Shown here: piece by piece, positions 45,986 through 56,507 of the stretch
Position numbering within the stretch: the stretch's first letter is position 1
Layout: the number at the start of each line of letters is the position of its first letter
NCBI RefSeq assembly: GCF_051251695.1
Contig: NZ_JBPOEU010000011.1
Span: 76,356-140,355 of the forward strand
DNA length: 64,000 nt
Direction: 5' to 3'
DNA from: Maritalea sp051251695
GTDB lineage: Bacteria; Pseudomonadota; Alphaproteobacteria; Rhizobiales; Devosiaceae
Position numbers and translations under genes: made by a program
Notes under the pieces: model-generated
The model's database searches: none
What the model was told of the DNA's origin: nothing
The model's input: the letters and a program-made list of their open reading frames with translations, nothing else

Positions 45986-46192
45986 TCAGCGTTTTAGTAT
46001 TTTAAGGACAACAAAAACCACAAGGGAAATCAGCCCGAACGCCAAAAAGATGAAGGCCAGTGGCAAGAAGAAGCTTTCTTGAACCACGTTGTTCTCATCC
46101 AACCTGCCACCATAAAATATTGCTTCGAGCACAAACGACAAAATGCCTGCGCAAAATGCGAGGGCGGATGATGCAAGAAAATATTTGGACAT
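45986..46192 (-). CDS. Small membrane protein, DUF3955-like
   Basis: A 68-aa protein with two hydrophobic helices joined by a polar loop. The pattern RLDENNVVQESFFLPLAFIFLAFGLIS resembles the DUF3955 family, in which an acidic, glycine-poor loop precedes FFLxPLxFxFLxxG. It is tail-to-tail with a GNAT gene. The function is unknown. Confidence 0.6.
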   Translation of the reverse strand: MSKYFLASSALAFCAGILSFVLEAIFYGGRLDENNVVQESFFLPLAFIFLAFGLISLVVFVVLKILKR

Positions 46193-46453
46193 GATGGTTC
46201 CGGTCCCTCGGTGGAAATCTTTACGCGGTGGCTAAAAGGAAATTGTGGCGATATTTGTGGGTTCGCTGAATTTGGGAGAACCAAGGCTGCGCCCTATGCA
46301 CTTTCCTCATCATGCTCGGACTTGATCCGAGTATCCATACGAAGTTTGAGAGGTTTAATGGACCCTCGGGTCGAGCCCTAGGGTGACGAAGGATAGAGAC
46401 GTCAATTCCTTCAAACGGTATCGAATAACGGTCATACTGGATATGAAAATCAC
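46193..46453. other. Intergenic region with dispersed repeat
   Basis: A 261-bp gap. Its central part is the palindromic repeat listed separately; the rest shows no coding sign. Confidence 0.5.
46309..46387. repeat. Palindromic repeat typical of dispersed alphaproteobacterial intergenic elements
   Basis: Two linked hairpins. CTCGGA (46315-46320)/TCCGAG (46326-46331) is followed by GTATCCAT, and ACCCTCGGG pairs with CCCTAGGGT (about 46362-46384) with one mismatch. The wording TCATGCTCGGACTTGATCCGAG and GGGTGACG is that of REP-like elements scattered through many alphaproteobacterial genomes. Only one copy is seen in this window. Confidence 0.7.
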
Positions 46454-47173
46454 CTACTTTATGGCCTGCAAATCAGCAATGACTTGTTCCATCATCAAGT
46501 CCAGCGTTATGTTTTCAGTTCGCCTCATTTTTGCTAGCGATTTGAAAAAGGAACCTAGAATTTTTCTTCTGCTTTCGGTGTCATTGCCTGGAAAGTAGTA
46601 ACTTTCGCGATTATCGAATATCTTGTCGAGTATGGACTTCGTACAAAAGACAAAAACTAAGTCATTTGATGGCCGATAGGGCGTGCCAACAATATCTCTA
46701 TCCCAATACAGAACGTCAAGTTCTACGCCAACAACCAACCCGTCAGGGAAAAATCCCCCACAAGAACGTTGAATGCTCACTGCCTCTCCTAGTACGCTTG
46801 CGGAACGAAAATTTAGTACAAAGTCCGCAGTTGCTTTGTCCGCAGTAAAATCAAAACTCGTATCGATGGAACTCAAAGCTAACTCACTGGAAAGCTGCGT
46901 TTTGATATATTCTGCCCGCCCAGCTGAAAACTTCACTCCGTTGCTCACAATCGCGAAGCGGTACTTTTTCTTATATCGAGGGAGCTGAATCGAGGCACAA
47001 TTCAAAGAACAGCGCGACTCGACAATTGCAGACCTAAGTAAATACGCAATTTCAAAAAAAGGGCTATTGCTCTTAGCGAGTCCGGATAGGGAATTGCTTT
47101 TGGCAAATGTACTGAAGCTGCAAAAGAGTATTATTGCAGCGAGTAAGGATAAGCAGCGACTTCCCTTCAACAT
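46454..47173 (-). CDS. Exported protein of unknown function
   Basis: A 239-aa protein with a signal peptide (LSLLAAIILFCSFSTFAKS). The N-terminal region holds a repeated AKSNS motif and two cysteines (RCSLNCAS). The C-terminal half ends in a basic, helical region with MRRTENITLDLMMEQVIADL. Base composition seems more AT-rich than the adjacent polA gene. No family is recognised; periplasmic or lipoprotein-like function cannot be told. Confidence 0.65.
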   Translation of the reverse strand: MLKGSRCLSLLAAIILFCSFSTFAKSNSLSGLAKSNSPFFEIAYLLRSAIVESRCSLNCASIQLPRYKKKYRFAIVSNGVKFSAGRAEYIKTQLSSELALSSIDTSFDFTADKATADFVLNFRSASVLGEAVSIQRSCGGFFPDGLVVGVELDVLYWDRDIVGTPYRPSNDLVFVFCTKSILDKIFDNRESYYFPGNDTESRRKILGSFFKSLAKMRRTENITLDLMMEQVIADLQAIK

Positions 47174-47218
47174 GTTTACCTCCTATTGAAAACCTAAACC
47201 TAAGTTCCCTAACCCTCG

Positions 47219-50071
47219 CTAATGAGCATCGTTCCAATTGTCAGCAGCGCGGGCATCCACTTGCAGTGGCACAGACATTGAAATCGCGGGCATTGGCGCG
47301 TCGATCATGACTTTTGAGATGACCGGAATGGCGGCATCTGCCTCACCTTCAGGCACTTCGAAAATCAATTCATCATGCACTTGCAATAACATGTCGGCTG
47401 GCACTTTTTGGGCTTCGAGCACGTCTTCCATTTTAATCATCGCGCGGCGGATAATGTCGGCGGCGGAGCCTTGAATTGGGGCATTGATTGCGGCCCGTTC
47501 ATAGAATTGTCGGTGGCCAGCATTTTTGGTGTCGATATCTGGAAAGAACGCCTTGCGCCCAAACATCGTCGCGACGTGGCCATTGTCATGCACGAACTTT
47601 TTGGTCTCTTCCATATAGTCTTTAATGCCGGGGAACCGCGCGAAATAGGTTTTGATATAGTCGCCGGCCTCCGACCGGGAAATGCCGAGCTGGTTGGCCA
47701 GGCCAAAAGCTGAAATGCCGTAGATGATACCAAAATTGATGGCTTTTGCGCGTCTACGCACCATCGGGTCCATGCCTTCAATCGGCACATTGAACATTTC
47801 AGATGCGGTCATCGCATGAATGTCCAGCCCATCGGCAAATGCTTTTTTGAGTTCTGGAATGTCCGCGATGTGCGCCAAAACCCGCAATTCAATTTGACTG
47901 TAGTCCGCTGAGATCAGTTTTTTGCCTGCTTCTGCAACAAAGGCGGTGCGGATTTTGCGCCCGTCTTCAGAGCGGACCGGAATGTTTTGTAAGTTAGGGT
48001 CAGACGAGGACAAGCGCCCAGTGGCAACGGCCGCCTGCGCGTAAGACGTATGCACCCGGTTGGTGTGCGGATTGACGAATTCTGGCAACGCATCCGTGTA
48101 GGTCGATTTCAACTTTGAAAGGCCGCGCCATTCCAAGATAGATTTGGCGAGGTCGTTGCCCTCAACCGCCAAGGTTTCAAGCACACCAGCGCCAGTTTGC
48201 CATGCGCCGGTTTTGGTTTTTTTGCCGCCGGGCAGGCCCATTTTATCGAATAGGATTTCGCCCAGCTGTTTGGGCGAACCAACATTAAACTGCTCACCAG
48301 CCAGCTCATGAATTTGCGCTTCCAGACCTGCGGCCCGTTGCGCAAAATCACCCGAAAGCCGCGCCAAGATTTGTCGATCAACACGAATACCGCGTGCCTC
48401 CATGCGGGCCAATACAGGCACCAATGGCCGCTCAATCGTTTCGTAAAGCGTGTTGGCTTTTTTCGCCACAACCCGCGCCTTTAAAACCTTCCACAATCGC
48501 AACGTGATGTCCGCATCCTCAGCCGCATATTTGGCCGCTTCTTCAATTGGGATTTGGTCAAAGGTCTTTTGTTTTTTGCCCGTGCCAACAAGGTCGGTGA
48601 ACTTAATCGGTTTGTGGCCAAGCCAAAGTTCGGACAATGCATCCATACCATTATTGCGCGCACCATCAACGGCGTACGACATCAACATTGTATCATCGAT
48701 TGGGGTCATCATAATGCCGTAGCGCATCAACAGACCCATATCGTATTTCATGTTCTGGCCGATTTTTAGGATCGAACGATCTTGCAAAACGGGTTTCAGC
48801 TTTTCAATCACATCAGCAGTGGGCAATTGGTTGGGCTCCATGCCGCCACCCAAAAGATCATCTTCACCTGATTTGTGGATGAGGGGAATGTAGCAACCAT
48901 TGCCGACCTCTGTGGAAAGGCAAATGCCCACCAAATCTGCTTGTTGATTGTCCAAGCCGGTCGTTTCCGTATCAATGGCGACATAGCCCTTCTCTTTGAT
49001 CGCCTCTATCCAAATATCGAGCGCGTCCATTGTGCGCACGATCTCATATTTGTCATGCTCGACAGGTAATCCGTTTAGGGCAAGAGCTGTCTTATCGGCC
49101 AAAGTTAAAGGCGTATTATCGCCTTCTGCATCTACAGTTTCGGCGCCCTCTTCCTTGGGTTCAGGCATCAAATTCACATCAGCGTCGATTTGATCCGGGT
49201 CCGCGTCAATTGCGGCTGCAACCCGTTTGGTAATTGTGTTCAACTCCATTGCCTTAAGGAACGGAATAATCGATGTCGCGTTAAGCGGTTGCCGGGTAAA
49301 ATCGTCCAGCGACACTTCAACCGGCACGTCGGTTTTCAACGTTACCAAATCACGCGAAACGCGGGCTTGGTCTGCAAACTCAATCAAGTTTTCGCGGCGT
49401 TTGTTTTGTTTGATTTCCCCTGCGCGTGCCAACAGCGTGTCTAGGTCGCCATATTCTGCAATTAATTGCGCGGCAGTTTTAATGCCAATTCCGGGCACGC
49501 CAGGAACGTTGTCAACGCTATCGCCAGCAAGCGACTGCACATCAATAACTTTGTTCGGCGCTACACCAAATTTCTCGTTGACCTCCTCAGCCCCGATCCA
49601 TTTGTTTTTCATCGTGTCGAGCATCGCGATCTTATCGGACACCAATTGCATCAAATCTTTATCCGACGACACGATGGTCACGCGCATGCCCTTTGCTTCG
49701 GCTTGGCGAGCATAAGTGGCGATCAAATCGTCCGCCTCGAACCCTTCTTGCTCGACAGACGCAATCGAGAACGCACGTGTGGCGTCTCGGGTCAGCGGAA
49801 ACTGGGGACGCAGATCCTCAGGCGCGGGTGGGCGATGCGCCTTATATTCAGGATAGAAATCGTTGCGAAACGTCTTGCCTGAATGGTCAAAGATCACCGC
49901 CATATGAGTCGGGTTTTCAGCGCCATCAAAATCAAGGGTCAGCTTATAAAGCATGTTGCAAAAACCTGACACCGCGCCAATGGGCAACCCGTCAGACTTG
50001 CGCGAAAGGGGCGGCAAAGCGTGATATGCGCGAAAAATGTAAGTGGAGCCATCTACCAACAACAGGTGCAT
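47219..50071 (-). CDS. polA: DNA polymerase I
   Basis: A 950-aa three-domain enzyme. The 5'-3' exonuclease (1-300) has LVDGSTYIFRAYHAL and ATYARQAEAKGMRVTIVSSDKDLMQLV; the 3'-5' exonuclease has YVAIDTETTGLDNQQADLVG (about 370) with intact catalytic DxE; the polymerase domain has SADYSQIELRVLAHIADIP, RRRAKAINFGIIYGIS and LLQVHDELIFEVPEGE. It fills gaps, removes primers and repairs DNA. The gene stands alone on the minus strand between a hypothetical gene and gntK. Confidence 0.98.
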   Translation of the reverse strand: MHLLLVDGSTYIFRAYHALPPLSRKSDGLPIGAVSGFCNMLYKLTLDFDGAENPTHMAVIFDHSGKTFRNDFYPEYKAHRPPAPEDLRPQFPLTRDATRAFSIASVEQEGFEADDLIATYARQAEAKGMRVTIVSSDKDLMQLVSDKIAMLDTMKNKWIGAEEVNEKFGVAPNKVIDVQSLAGDSVDNVPGVPGIGIKTAAQLIAEYGDLDTLLARAGEIKQNKRRENLIEFADQARVSRDLVTLKTDVPVEVSLDDFTRQPLNATSIIPFLKAMELNTITKRVAAAIDADPDQIDADVNLMPEPKEEGAETVDAEGDNTPLTLADKTALALNGLPVEHDKYEIVRTMDALDIWIEAIKEKGYVAIDTETTGLDNQQADLVGICLSTEVGNGCYIPLIHKSGEDDLLGGGMEPNQLPTADVIEKLKPVLQDRSILKIGQNMKYDMGLLMRYGIMMTPIDDTMLMSYAVDGARNNGMDALSELWLGHKPIKFTDLVGTGKKQKTFDQIPIEEAAKYAAEDADITLRLWKVLKARVVAKKANTLYETIERPLVPVLARMEARGIRVDRQILARLSGDFAQRAAGLEAQIHELAGEQFNVGSPKQLGEILFDKMGLPGGKKTKTGAWQTGAGVLETLAVEGNDLAKSILEWRGLSKLKSTYTDALPEFVNPHTNRVHTSYAQAAVATGRLSSSDPNLQNIPVRSEDGRKIRTAFVAEAGKKLISADYSQIELRVLAHIADIPELKKAFADGLDIHAMTASEMFNVPIEGMDPMVRRRAKAINFGIIYGISAFGLANQLGISRSEAGDYIKTYFARFPGIKDYMEETKKFVHDNGHVATMFGRKAFFPDIDTKNAGHRQFYERAAINAPIQGSAADIIRRAMIKMEDVLEAQKVPADMLLQVHDELIFEVPEGEADAAIPVISKVMIDAPMPAISMSVPLQVDARAADNWNDAH

Positions 50072-50162
50072 TCTAATCCCCTTGGATCAATTTGAATCGA
50101 TATGATCTGAATGATCAATCTAGTCTGATCACAAAGCGGGGTCCATGTCGTTTTAGATAGTT

Positions 50163-50675
50163 TTAACGCCGATTGGCGTTGCTCTCATTTAGGACGGCAA
50201 CAATTTGCTCAATGAGCAATGTCCCATCTACCAACTCAACATCAGTTTCATGCGCATCGGGCAATTGCAATGTAGCGAGTTGACTATCCAGAAGACTTGG
50301 CGGCATATAGTGATTTTTGCGGTTCTTTAGACGGGATTGCAAAACTTGTTTTGGCACGTCCAAAAGAACAAACCGCACATTTTCATGCCGCTCGCGAAAC
50401 ACATCTCGATATTGTTTTTTCAACGCTGAGCAGGCCAAAACACAGTTTGGATTGGCCTGTTTCGAAACCGCAGCACACACATCTTGAAGCCATCCATATC
50501 GCATAGAATCATTGAGGGGCTGTCCATTGCGCATGGTTTGAACATTTATCGGAGAATGATAATCGTCAGCATCTAAGTAAACGCCACCGGTCGCGCCAGC
50601 GAGTTTTTGCGCAATTGTCGACTTTCCAGTGCCGCTGACCCCAATGATGATTATGAGTTTTCGTTCGCCCTGCAT
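50163..50675 (-). CDS. gntK: Gluconokinase
   Basis: A 170-aa kinase phosphorylating gluconate to 6-phosphogluconate. IIIIGVSGTGKSTIAQKLAGATGGVYLDADDYHS is the P-loop and substrate region, NGQPLNDSMRYGWLQ the lid contact, CSALKKQYRD the characteristic ACSALK motif and SRLKNRKNHYMPPSLLDSQLATL the lid helix. The family is short and monodomain. No gluconate transporter or dehydratase is adjacent. The gene precedes polA on the minus strand by about 90 bp. Confidence 0.95.
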   Translation of the reverse strand: MQGERKLIIIIGVSGTGKSTIAQKLAGATGGVYLDADDYHSPINVQTMRNGQPLNDSMRYGWLQDVCAAVSKQANPNCVLACSALKKQYRDVFRERHENVRFVLLDVPKQVLQSRLKNRKNHYMPPSLLDSQLATLQLPDAHETDVELVDGTLLIEQIVAVLNESNANRR

Positions 50676-50767
50676 AATCTGCCCTGACCCTTGGTTTACA
50701 CCATTAACTCATAATCCCACCGACAAGATACGTGAAGCCAAACCTCACCCAAAATTGTAAAAGTGCG

Positions 50768-52475
<1,708 letters not shown>

Positions 52476-52489
<14 letters not shown>

Positions 52490-52772
52490 GTGTCTCCTCC
52501 TTTGCTGGGGTATTGTTGCTCTTCTTGGTGGTGGGTGTCGTCTCGGATGCCTTGTCTTCTTGCGAGACATTTGCATCAATCTGATCAGGTGATTTTACAT
52601 CAAACCCAAGATCAACAAACGACACGACAATATACCATATCGCTTCAATGAATTCACGTTTTTCATTGTCGGTGAGATCAGAATCGATGAGGTAATCTGC
52701 ATAGACCTCCCAATCGATTGAGAGGCTTGGGCGCGAAGTGGGCGCGTTTGTATCGTCTGGCTTTTGTGCCAT
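52476..52772 (-). CDS. Small conserved-looking companion of serine recombinase, unknown
   Basis: A 98-aa protein, preceded by AAAGGAAA. The middle (SIDWEVYADYLIDSDLTDNEKREFIEAIWYIVVSFVDLGF) is a compact helical unit, and the C-terminal third is charged and low-complexity. It overlaps the start of the recombinase gene by 14 bp, so the two should be cotranslated. I recall such small proteins next to alphaproteobacterial serine recombinases, where they could help directionality. That role is not shown here. Confidence 0.7.
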
Positions 52773-53005
52773 GTCATTTCCTTTCTCTCGGTACAGCGCA
52801 ATTCGCCGCCGAGTATTTGCTTGGTTTCTCCTTTGTTTCGGTTATCCGCTAAACGGGCCGTAGAACATATACGGAACATCATAAGATAATATTCCTAATC
52901 ACCCAAGAAAAATCGGCGTAATATTATTGCGTTTTTCGCCTGTCATTTTATGGGAATGCAAATAAAGTGGATGTGTGGTGCATAGGGTAATTGGGGTAAA
53001 CTGAG
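52773..53005. other. Divergent intergenic region
   Basis: A 233-bp AT-rich gap between divergent genes. AATATTA-type palindromic words recur (about 52890-52932), but no convincing operator is defined. Promoters for both sides are expected. Confidence 0.4.
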
Positions 53006-53779
53006 ATGAGTAAAGAAATTGATCCCGAGCGCTTGGCTTATCAAAAGGCACTCAAAGCCGTTTGCGCGGATGTTCGTCAAGTGATGGACTGCACATGGCC
53101 TGTTCTTCTCAATCATTATATGAAGCTTGGCGTTGGCACCGACTATCAAAAGATGCTGGATCGCGGTTTGGTGTCCGAGAAAAACGCTGAGAAGATCAGG
53201 CAATGGCTGATCGCCCACGAGATTGACAAAGCACGGAAGCTACATCCCGAGCATTTCCCATCCAACCTCGTGACAGGCTGGCAAGGGTTTGTGGATGAGC
53301 GCGGGGCATACGGCAAACTCACCACTATTCCTGTTGATGGTCTACAATTGCATGACATCGCCATTGATCACCCCATCAACCCCATTCGGATCAAGGCGGG
53401 TCAGCCATTCTACCTTGAACTAGACGCGCCCATTGCAGGATCGGCAATTGGTTTGGATCGCTACAAGAATGAATGGTATCCGCTCTCATTGCGGAGTGAC
53501 AAAAGCTTTGATCCTGTCCGTATCACGCGCAACACTTATGGCTTTCCGATAAAAGATAGTGACCCAAAACAAGTGACGCCGTTTCGGCAACCAAGCTTTG
53601 ATGGAGAACACGGGCATTGCATCATCATTGGTCCGCACGACTTGATGACTTACTACGCGCGGTATTTTGCTGCCAAAACGGCTCTACCGCTTGATACGCT
53701 CGACAAAATGGCGGAGCGGCTTGCAGCGATAGATGCGAGCAAGCTCGCTGTAGTTCGCGAGAATGTACTGTTCGCCTAA
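53006..53779 (+). CDS. Unknown protein, convergent with a metallopeptidase
   Basis: A 257-aa cytoplasmic protein with no signal peptide. The N-terminal third is helical and rich in charge; the rest looks beta-rich (FYLELDAPIAGSAIGLDRYKNEWYPLSLRSD, then CIIIGPHDLMTYYARY). That part loosely resembles DUF4384-like domains, which is only an impression. Its end overlaps the end of the divergent-strand metallopeptidase gene by 4 bp. I cannot assign a function; it might be a toxin-antitoxin or defence partner. Confidence 0.75.
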   Translation: MSKEIDPERLAYQKALKAVCADVRQVMDCTWPVLLNHYMKLGVGTDYQKMLDRGLVSEKNAEKIRQWLIAHEIDKARKLHPEHFPSNLVTGWQGFVDERGAYGKLTTIPVDGLQLHDIAIDHPINPIRIKAGQPFYLELDAPIAGSAIGLDRYKNEWYPLSLRSDKSFDPVRITRNTYGFPIKDSDPKQVTPFRQPSFDGEHGHCIIIGPHDLMTYYARYFAAKTALPLDTLDKMAERLAAIDASKLAVVRENVLFA

Positions 53780-54966
53780 GACGCTGAATGATACCGAAAC
53801 GGCGTAAGCTCATCGCGCATGGCATCAAATACTTCTCGGTGCCCGAGGGGATCAAAGTGATCTGTTTGGTGCCACTGCTCGCCGATCTGGGCTAATACCT
53901 TGTCAAAATTGGCCAGCACATCCGTCACCATGCGGTCTGACTCCATCTTTATTGGGCGCAATTCGCGGCGGGCAATGCTGTCTAACATGTGCAATCGCCG
54001 CACTGGGGCCGGATGGGTAATATTGAGACGCCCACGCTTGGCCGTCGATGCCAATGTCTCCATTAGCCAACACAGGCTGAATGCAGCAAACAAGCTCATT
54101 TGCAGACGTAAGGCTAGATGCAGACCTGCAACCGCCTGAATATTTTCTGCGCCCTCAATTTGGCCAGCAATGAGCTTGCCCAGCGCCCAGCCATCGGCTT
54201 CAAATTCCATGCATTGCAACGCTCGCCCGTCCAGTAAAGCCGAAACATCAGTCAACTCGCTCATATAAAGTTCGGACAAGTCAATTTGCTGGTTCTGAGA
54301 AAGAGACTTGAGATAATCCACATGTCCCAAAATCCCGTGCCCAATCTCATGAAACCAGACGAAGCGCATCATCAACAGGCTCAGATAATGCGCTGCTGCA
54401 ACACGATGCGGACATTGCGGCATAATAAATCGATCCGCGAATTCTTGCCCAGCATCAGCCTTTCTTGTCGCCAGCAACAGCGCTACCCCCGGTGGCATGT
54501 TCTTCACGGCAGCAGGAGAAATTTCCAAATCTGGCTTTCCAATCATCGGCAGAAATGACGCTTGCGCAAAACAAAACAGGCTGAATTCATGAATGGTCAC
54601 CGCCAGCCCCGTATGAATCGCAGCGATATGGGCGTTGTGATGTTTATTGACAAAGGCATTAGGTAGGCCAGATTCGATAAAACCCACATCCATTTGCAAC
54701 GGTAGTTCTCCACGCTTTGAGTAAACAGTGGCACTGCGCATGAGATCATCGCGAATGCTGGCCAGCGACGCATAAAACAGTTGATCGTCCTGTCGTTCCA
54801 TGCGGGGATGAAACGGCTTCAGTTTTCCGTTTTCTCGTCTCGCGAACCGATCAAACGGCTTGTCACTTTGATCAGTGCTGGGAAAGAGCAGACTCATGAG
54901 AGATGTCCGTGTTGCAATGGGTGTGTTAGTTTTCCTTAGCACATCAATTACATCGAACCAGACCAT
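53776..54966 (-). CDS. Putative zinc metallopeptidase with HEIGH motif
   Basis: A 396-aa protein. FVWFHEIGHGILGH near 203-214 is an HExxH zinc-binding site, and EFEADGW (254-260) about 45 residues later offers the third ligand (Glu), as in gluzincins. The arrangement resembles M48-like or M78 peptidases but the rest is unlike either. Hydrophobic helices near 120-140 and 270-300 are possible. The start at 54966 is not strongly supported; a Met 69 bp later is an alternative. It is tail-to-tail with the unknown 257-aa gene. Confidence 0.7.
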   Translation of the reverse strand: MVWFDVIDVLRKTNTPIATRTSLMSLLFPSTDQSDKPFDRFARRENGKLKPFHPRMERQDDQLFYASLASIRDDLMRSATVYSKRGELPLQMDVGFIESGLPNAFVNKHHNAHIAAIHTGLAVTIHEFSLFCFAQASFLPMIGKPDLEISPAAVKNMPPGVALLLATRKADAGQEFADRFIMPQCPHRVAAAHYLSLLMMRFVWFHEIGHGILGHVDYLKSLSQNQQIDLSELYMSELTDVSALLDGRALQCMEFEADGWALGKLIAGQIEGAENIQAVAGLHLALRLQMSLFAAFSLCWLMETLASTAKRGRLNITHPAPVRRLHMLDSIARRELRPIKMESDRMVTDVLANFDKVLAQIGEQWHQTDHFDPLGHREVFDAMRDELTPFRYHSAS

Positions 54967-55197
54967 CCATCCAGAATTCGAGCGCTTACGAAAGAACCCG
55001 AACGAAGGTCAATTCGCGACCCACTTGAACGTGTTGCGTTGACCTTAGCTCGAATCCGCTTCGTCTGTTTGGCGCATTTCCTGGATGGTTCGGCTCGCTC
55101 AATTGATGAAAGGAACAGATTACAAGGAAAGCACGACCAATCAAATCGAATACACGCAGCCAGCAGAATAGCCTCAGTAAACCAATTCCTCCACTCG
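54967..55197. other. Intergenic region, nothing recognised
   Basis: A 231-bp gap without a coding frame or repeat that I can support. Confidence 0.4.
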
Positions 55198-55551
55198 CTA
55201 CGATAACATACGAAGTTTTGTTGGAGACATTCCTCTAGTTGGCATCGCTGCGTAATCTATTGCTGTCAATCCGCATCTGTCCTCAATTTCTTTGTTGGCA
55301 CCCAACAACAACAGCTGCGAAACATCGCGATCTGTGCCGAAAATTGTTGCAACCATCAATGGAGAAAGCCCAATTTCATCTTGTTTGTTTATAAGTCTGG
55401 TGGGGATGCTAGTTTCTTGTAGTTTGCCATTCTTAATACAACTGAATAATTCTTTAAGTTTCAAATTAACCTCCGAAGCAAATTTATCATTAAAGAGAAC
55501 TTTGTTCCATAGGTTTAAGTTCCCAAACTTGAATACTCCGCGAGTTGACAC
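55198..55551 (-). CDS. Small ankyrin-repeat-like protein
   Basis: A 117-aa frame. GLSPLMVATIFGTDRDVSQLLLLGANKEIEDRCGLTAIDYAAM is a recognisable ankyrin repeat pair (xLTPLxxAxxxG ... VxxLLxxGAN). The N-terminal 55 residues are unlike ankyrins. GTG 55551 is a weak start with no ribosome site. It is divergent from the three-gene cassette and overlaps the longest possible reading frame of that cassette's first gene by a few bases. It might be a decaying fragment. Confidence 0.5.
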   Translation of the reverse strand: MSTRGVFKFGNLNLWNKVLFNDKFASEVNLKLKELFSCIKNGKLQETSIPTRLINKQDEIGLSPLMVATIFGTDRDVSQLLLLGANKEIEDRCGLTAIDYAAMPTRGMSPTKLRMLS

Positions 55552-55598
55552 CAGAAAAAAAGATGCTCACTATACTCTATATTTTTAGGGGTGGACTA

Positions 55599-56507
55599 TT
55601 GGACTACAGGGTAAGAATTGCACTTATCAATGTGTTTGATGGAGTAGCAACAGGACAAATTGCTGAATCCACAGCCCAAGAGTTTTTTGTAGATTTTTTT
55701 TCTGACTTTTCATTCGACTTAGATCCGGACCAGCAATTTACGAAACTACTCGCCCATGTCTTTGGGCGAACCATGCCTTGCAAAGTGGAAAACCTCCTAG
55801 GAAAAACGGAAATCGACGAAACAATAGTTACCGTGAAAGCTAGTAGTGGGATTCAGGATTTTTTTAGAGACATTGAGATCAAATTTAGCGATGAGTTAAC
55901 TCAAGATGACGCAGATTCTCTGACTCGCTTAAACGATCCTGGTTTCTTTGGTGTTCCCACGCGAACCGATTGTGAACGCGGGGCTGAGTTGATAAATCTA
56001 TATGCAAGTCATTTGAGTCTGACGCTGGGATTACCGCACAACGTGTTGTGGGTAACTTCAGAAAGCGCAACGAATATATCTGCACATGATGAGGAATGGG
56101 ACCATCTCGCAACAAGAATGCGCGATATGCTCGGTCTCATCGATATCGCCCGAGAGCATTTATTTGTTTTTACTGTTCCTATCCGATCACACTTAGGTAT
56201 TCGGCCGACCGCATTCAACGGTGCTGACAATAGCAGATTCTGCCAAGATGAAGAACACCTTGGAATTGCTCGTTCGGATTGGGGGCGAACTACCTGGATG
56301 GAAGACCACAATAAGTTTGGGTCCGGCTATCCTGAATTGATTAGTGCTGCCCTTCCATTGGGTGAAGGCGCACAATGCCGATATTTGGGACAGACACAAA
56401 ATTGTGCTCCAGGTTCAAATCAAGGATACTATGAACACATTTTGGCGGGGAGAGAATTCAATGATTTGTGTTCGAGATTTGGTTGCAACGCAGAGAGCTT
56501 TTTATGA
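55599..56507 (+). CDS. Unknown protein, first gene of a three-gene cassette
   Basis: About 302 aa from TTG 55599, chosen because AGGGGTGG lies eight bases upstream; TTG 55545 and ATG 55563 are also in frame. No signal peptide or known domain. The C-terminal half has a cysteine-rich end (CRYLGQTQNCAPG, CSRFGCNAESFL) and several conserved-looking aromatic and acidic residues, such as HDEEWDHLATRMRDMLGLID. It overlaps the next gene as ATGA at 56504-56507, so the two are translationally coupled. No family is recognised. Confidence 0.8.
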   Translation: MDYRVRIALINVFDGVATGQIAESTAQEFFVDFFSDFSFDLDPDQQFTKLLAHVFGRTMPCKVENLLGKTEIDETIVTVKASSGIQDFFRDIEIKFSDELTQDDADSLTRLNDPGFFGVPTRTDCERGAELINLYASHLSLTLGLPHNVLWVTSESATNISAHDEEWDHLATRMRDMLGLIDIAREHLFVFTVPIRSHLGIRPTAFNGADNSRFCQDEEHLGIARSDWGRTTWMEDHNKFGSGYPELISAALPLGEGAQCRYLGQTQNCAPGSNQGYYEHILAGREFNDLCSRFGCNAESFL

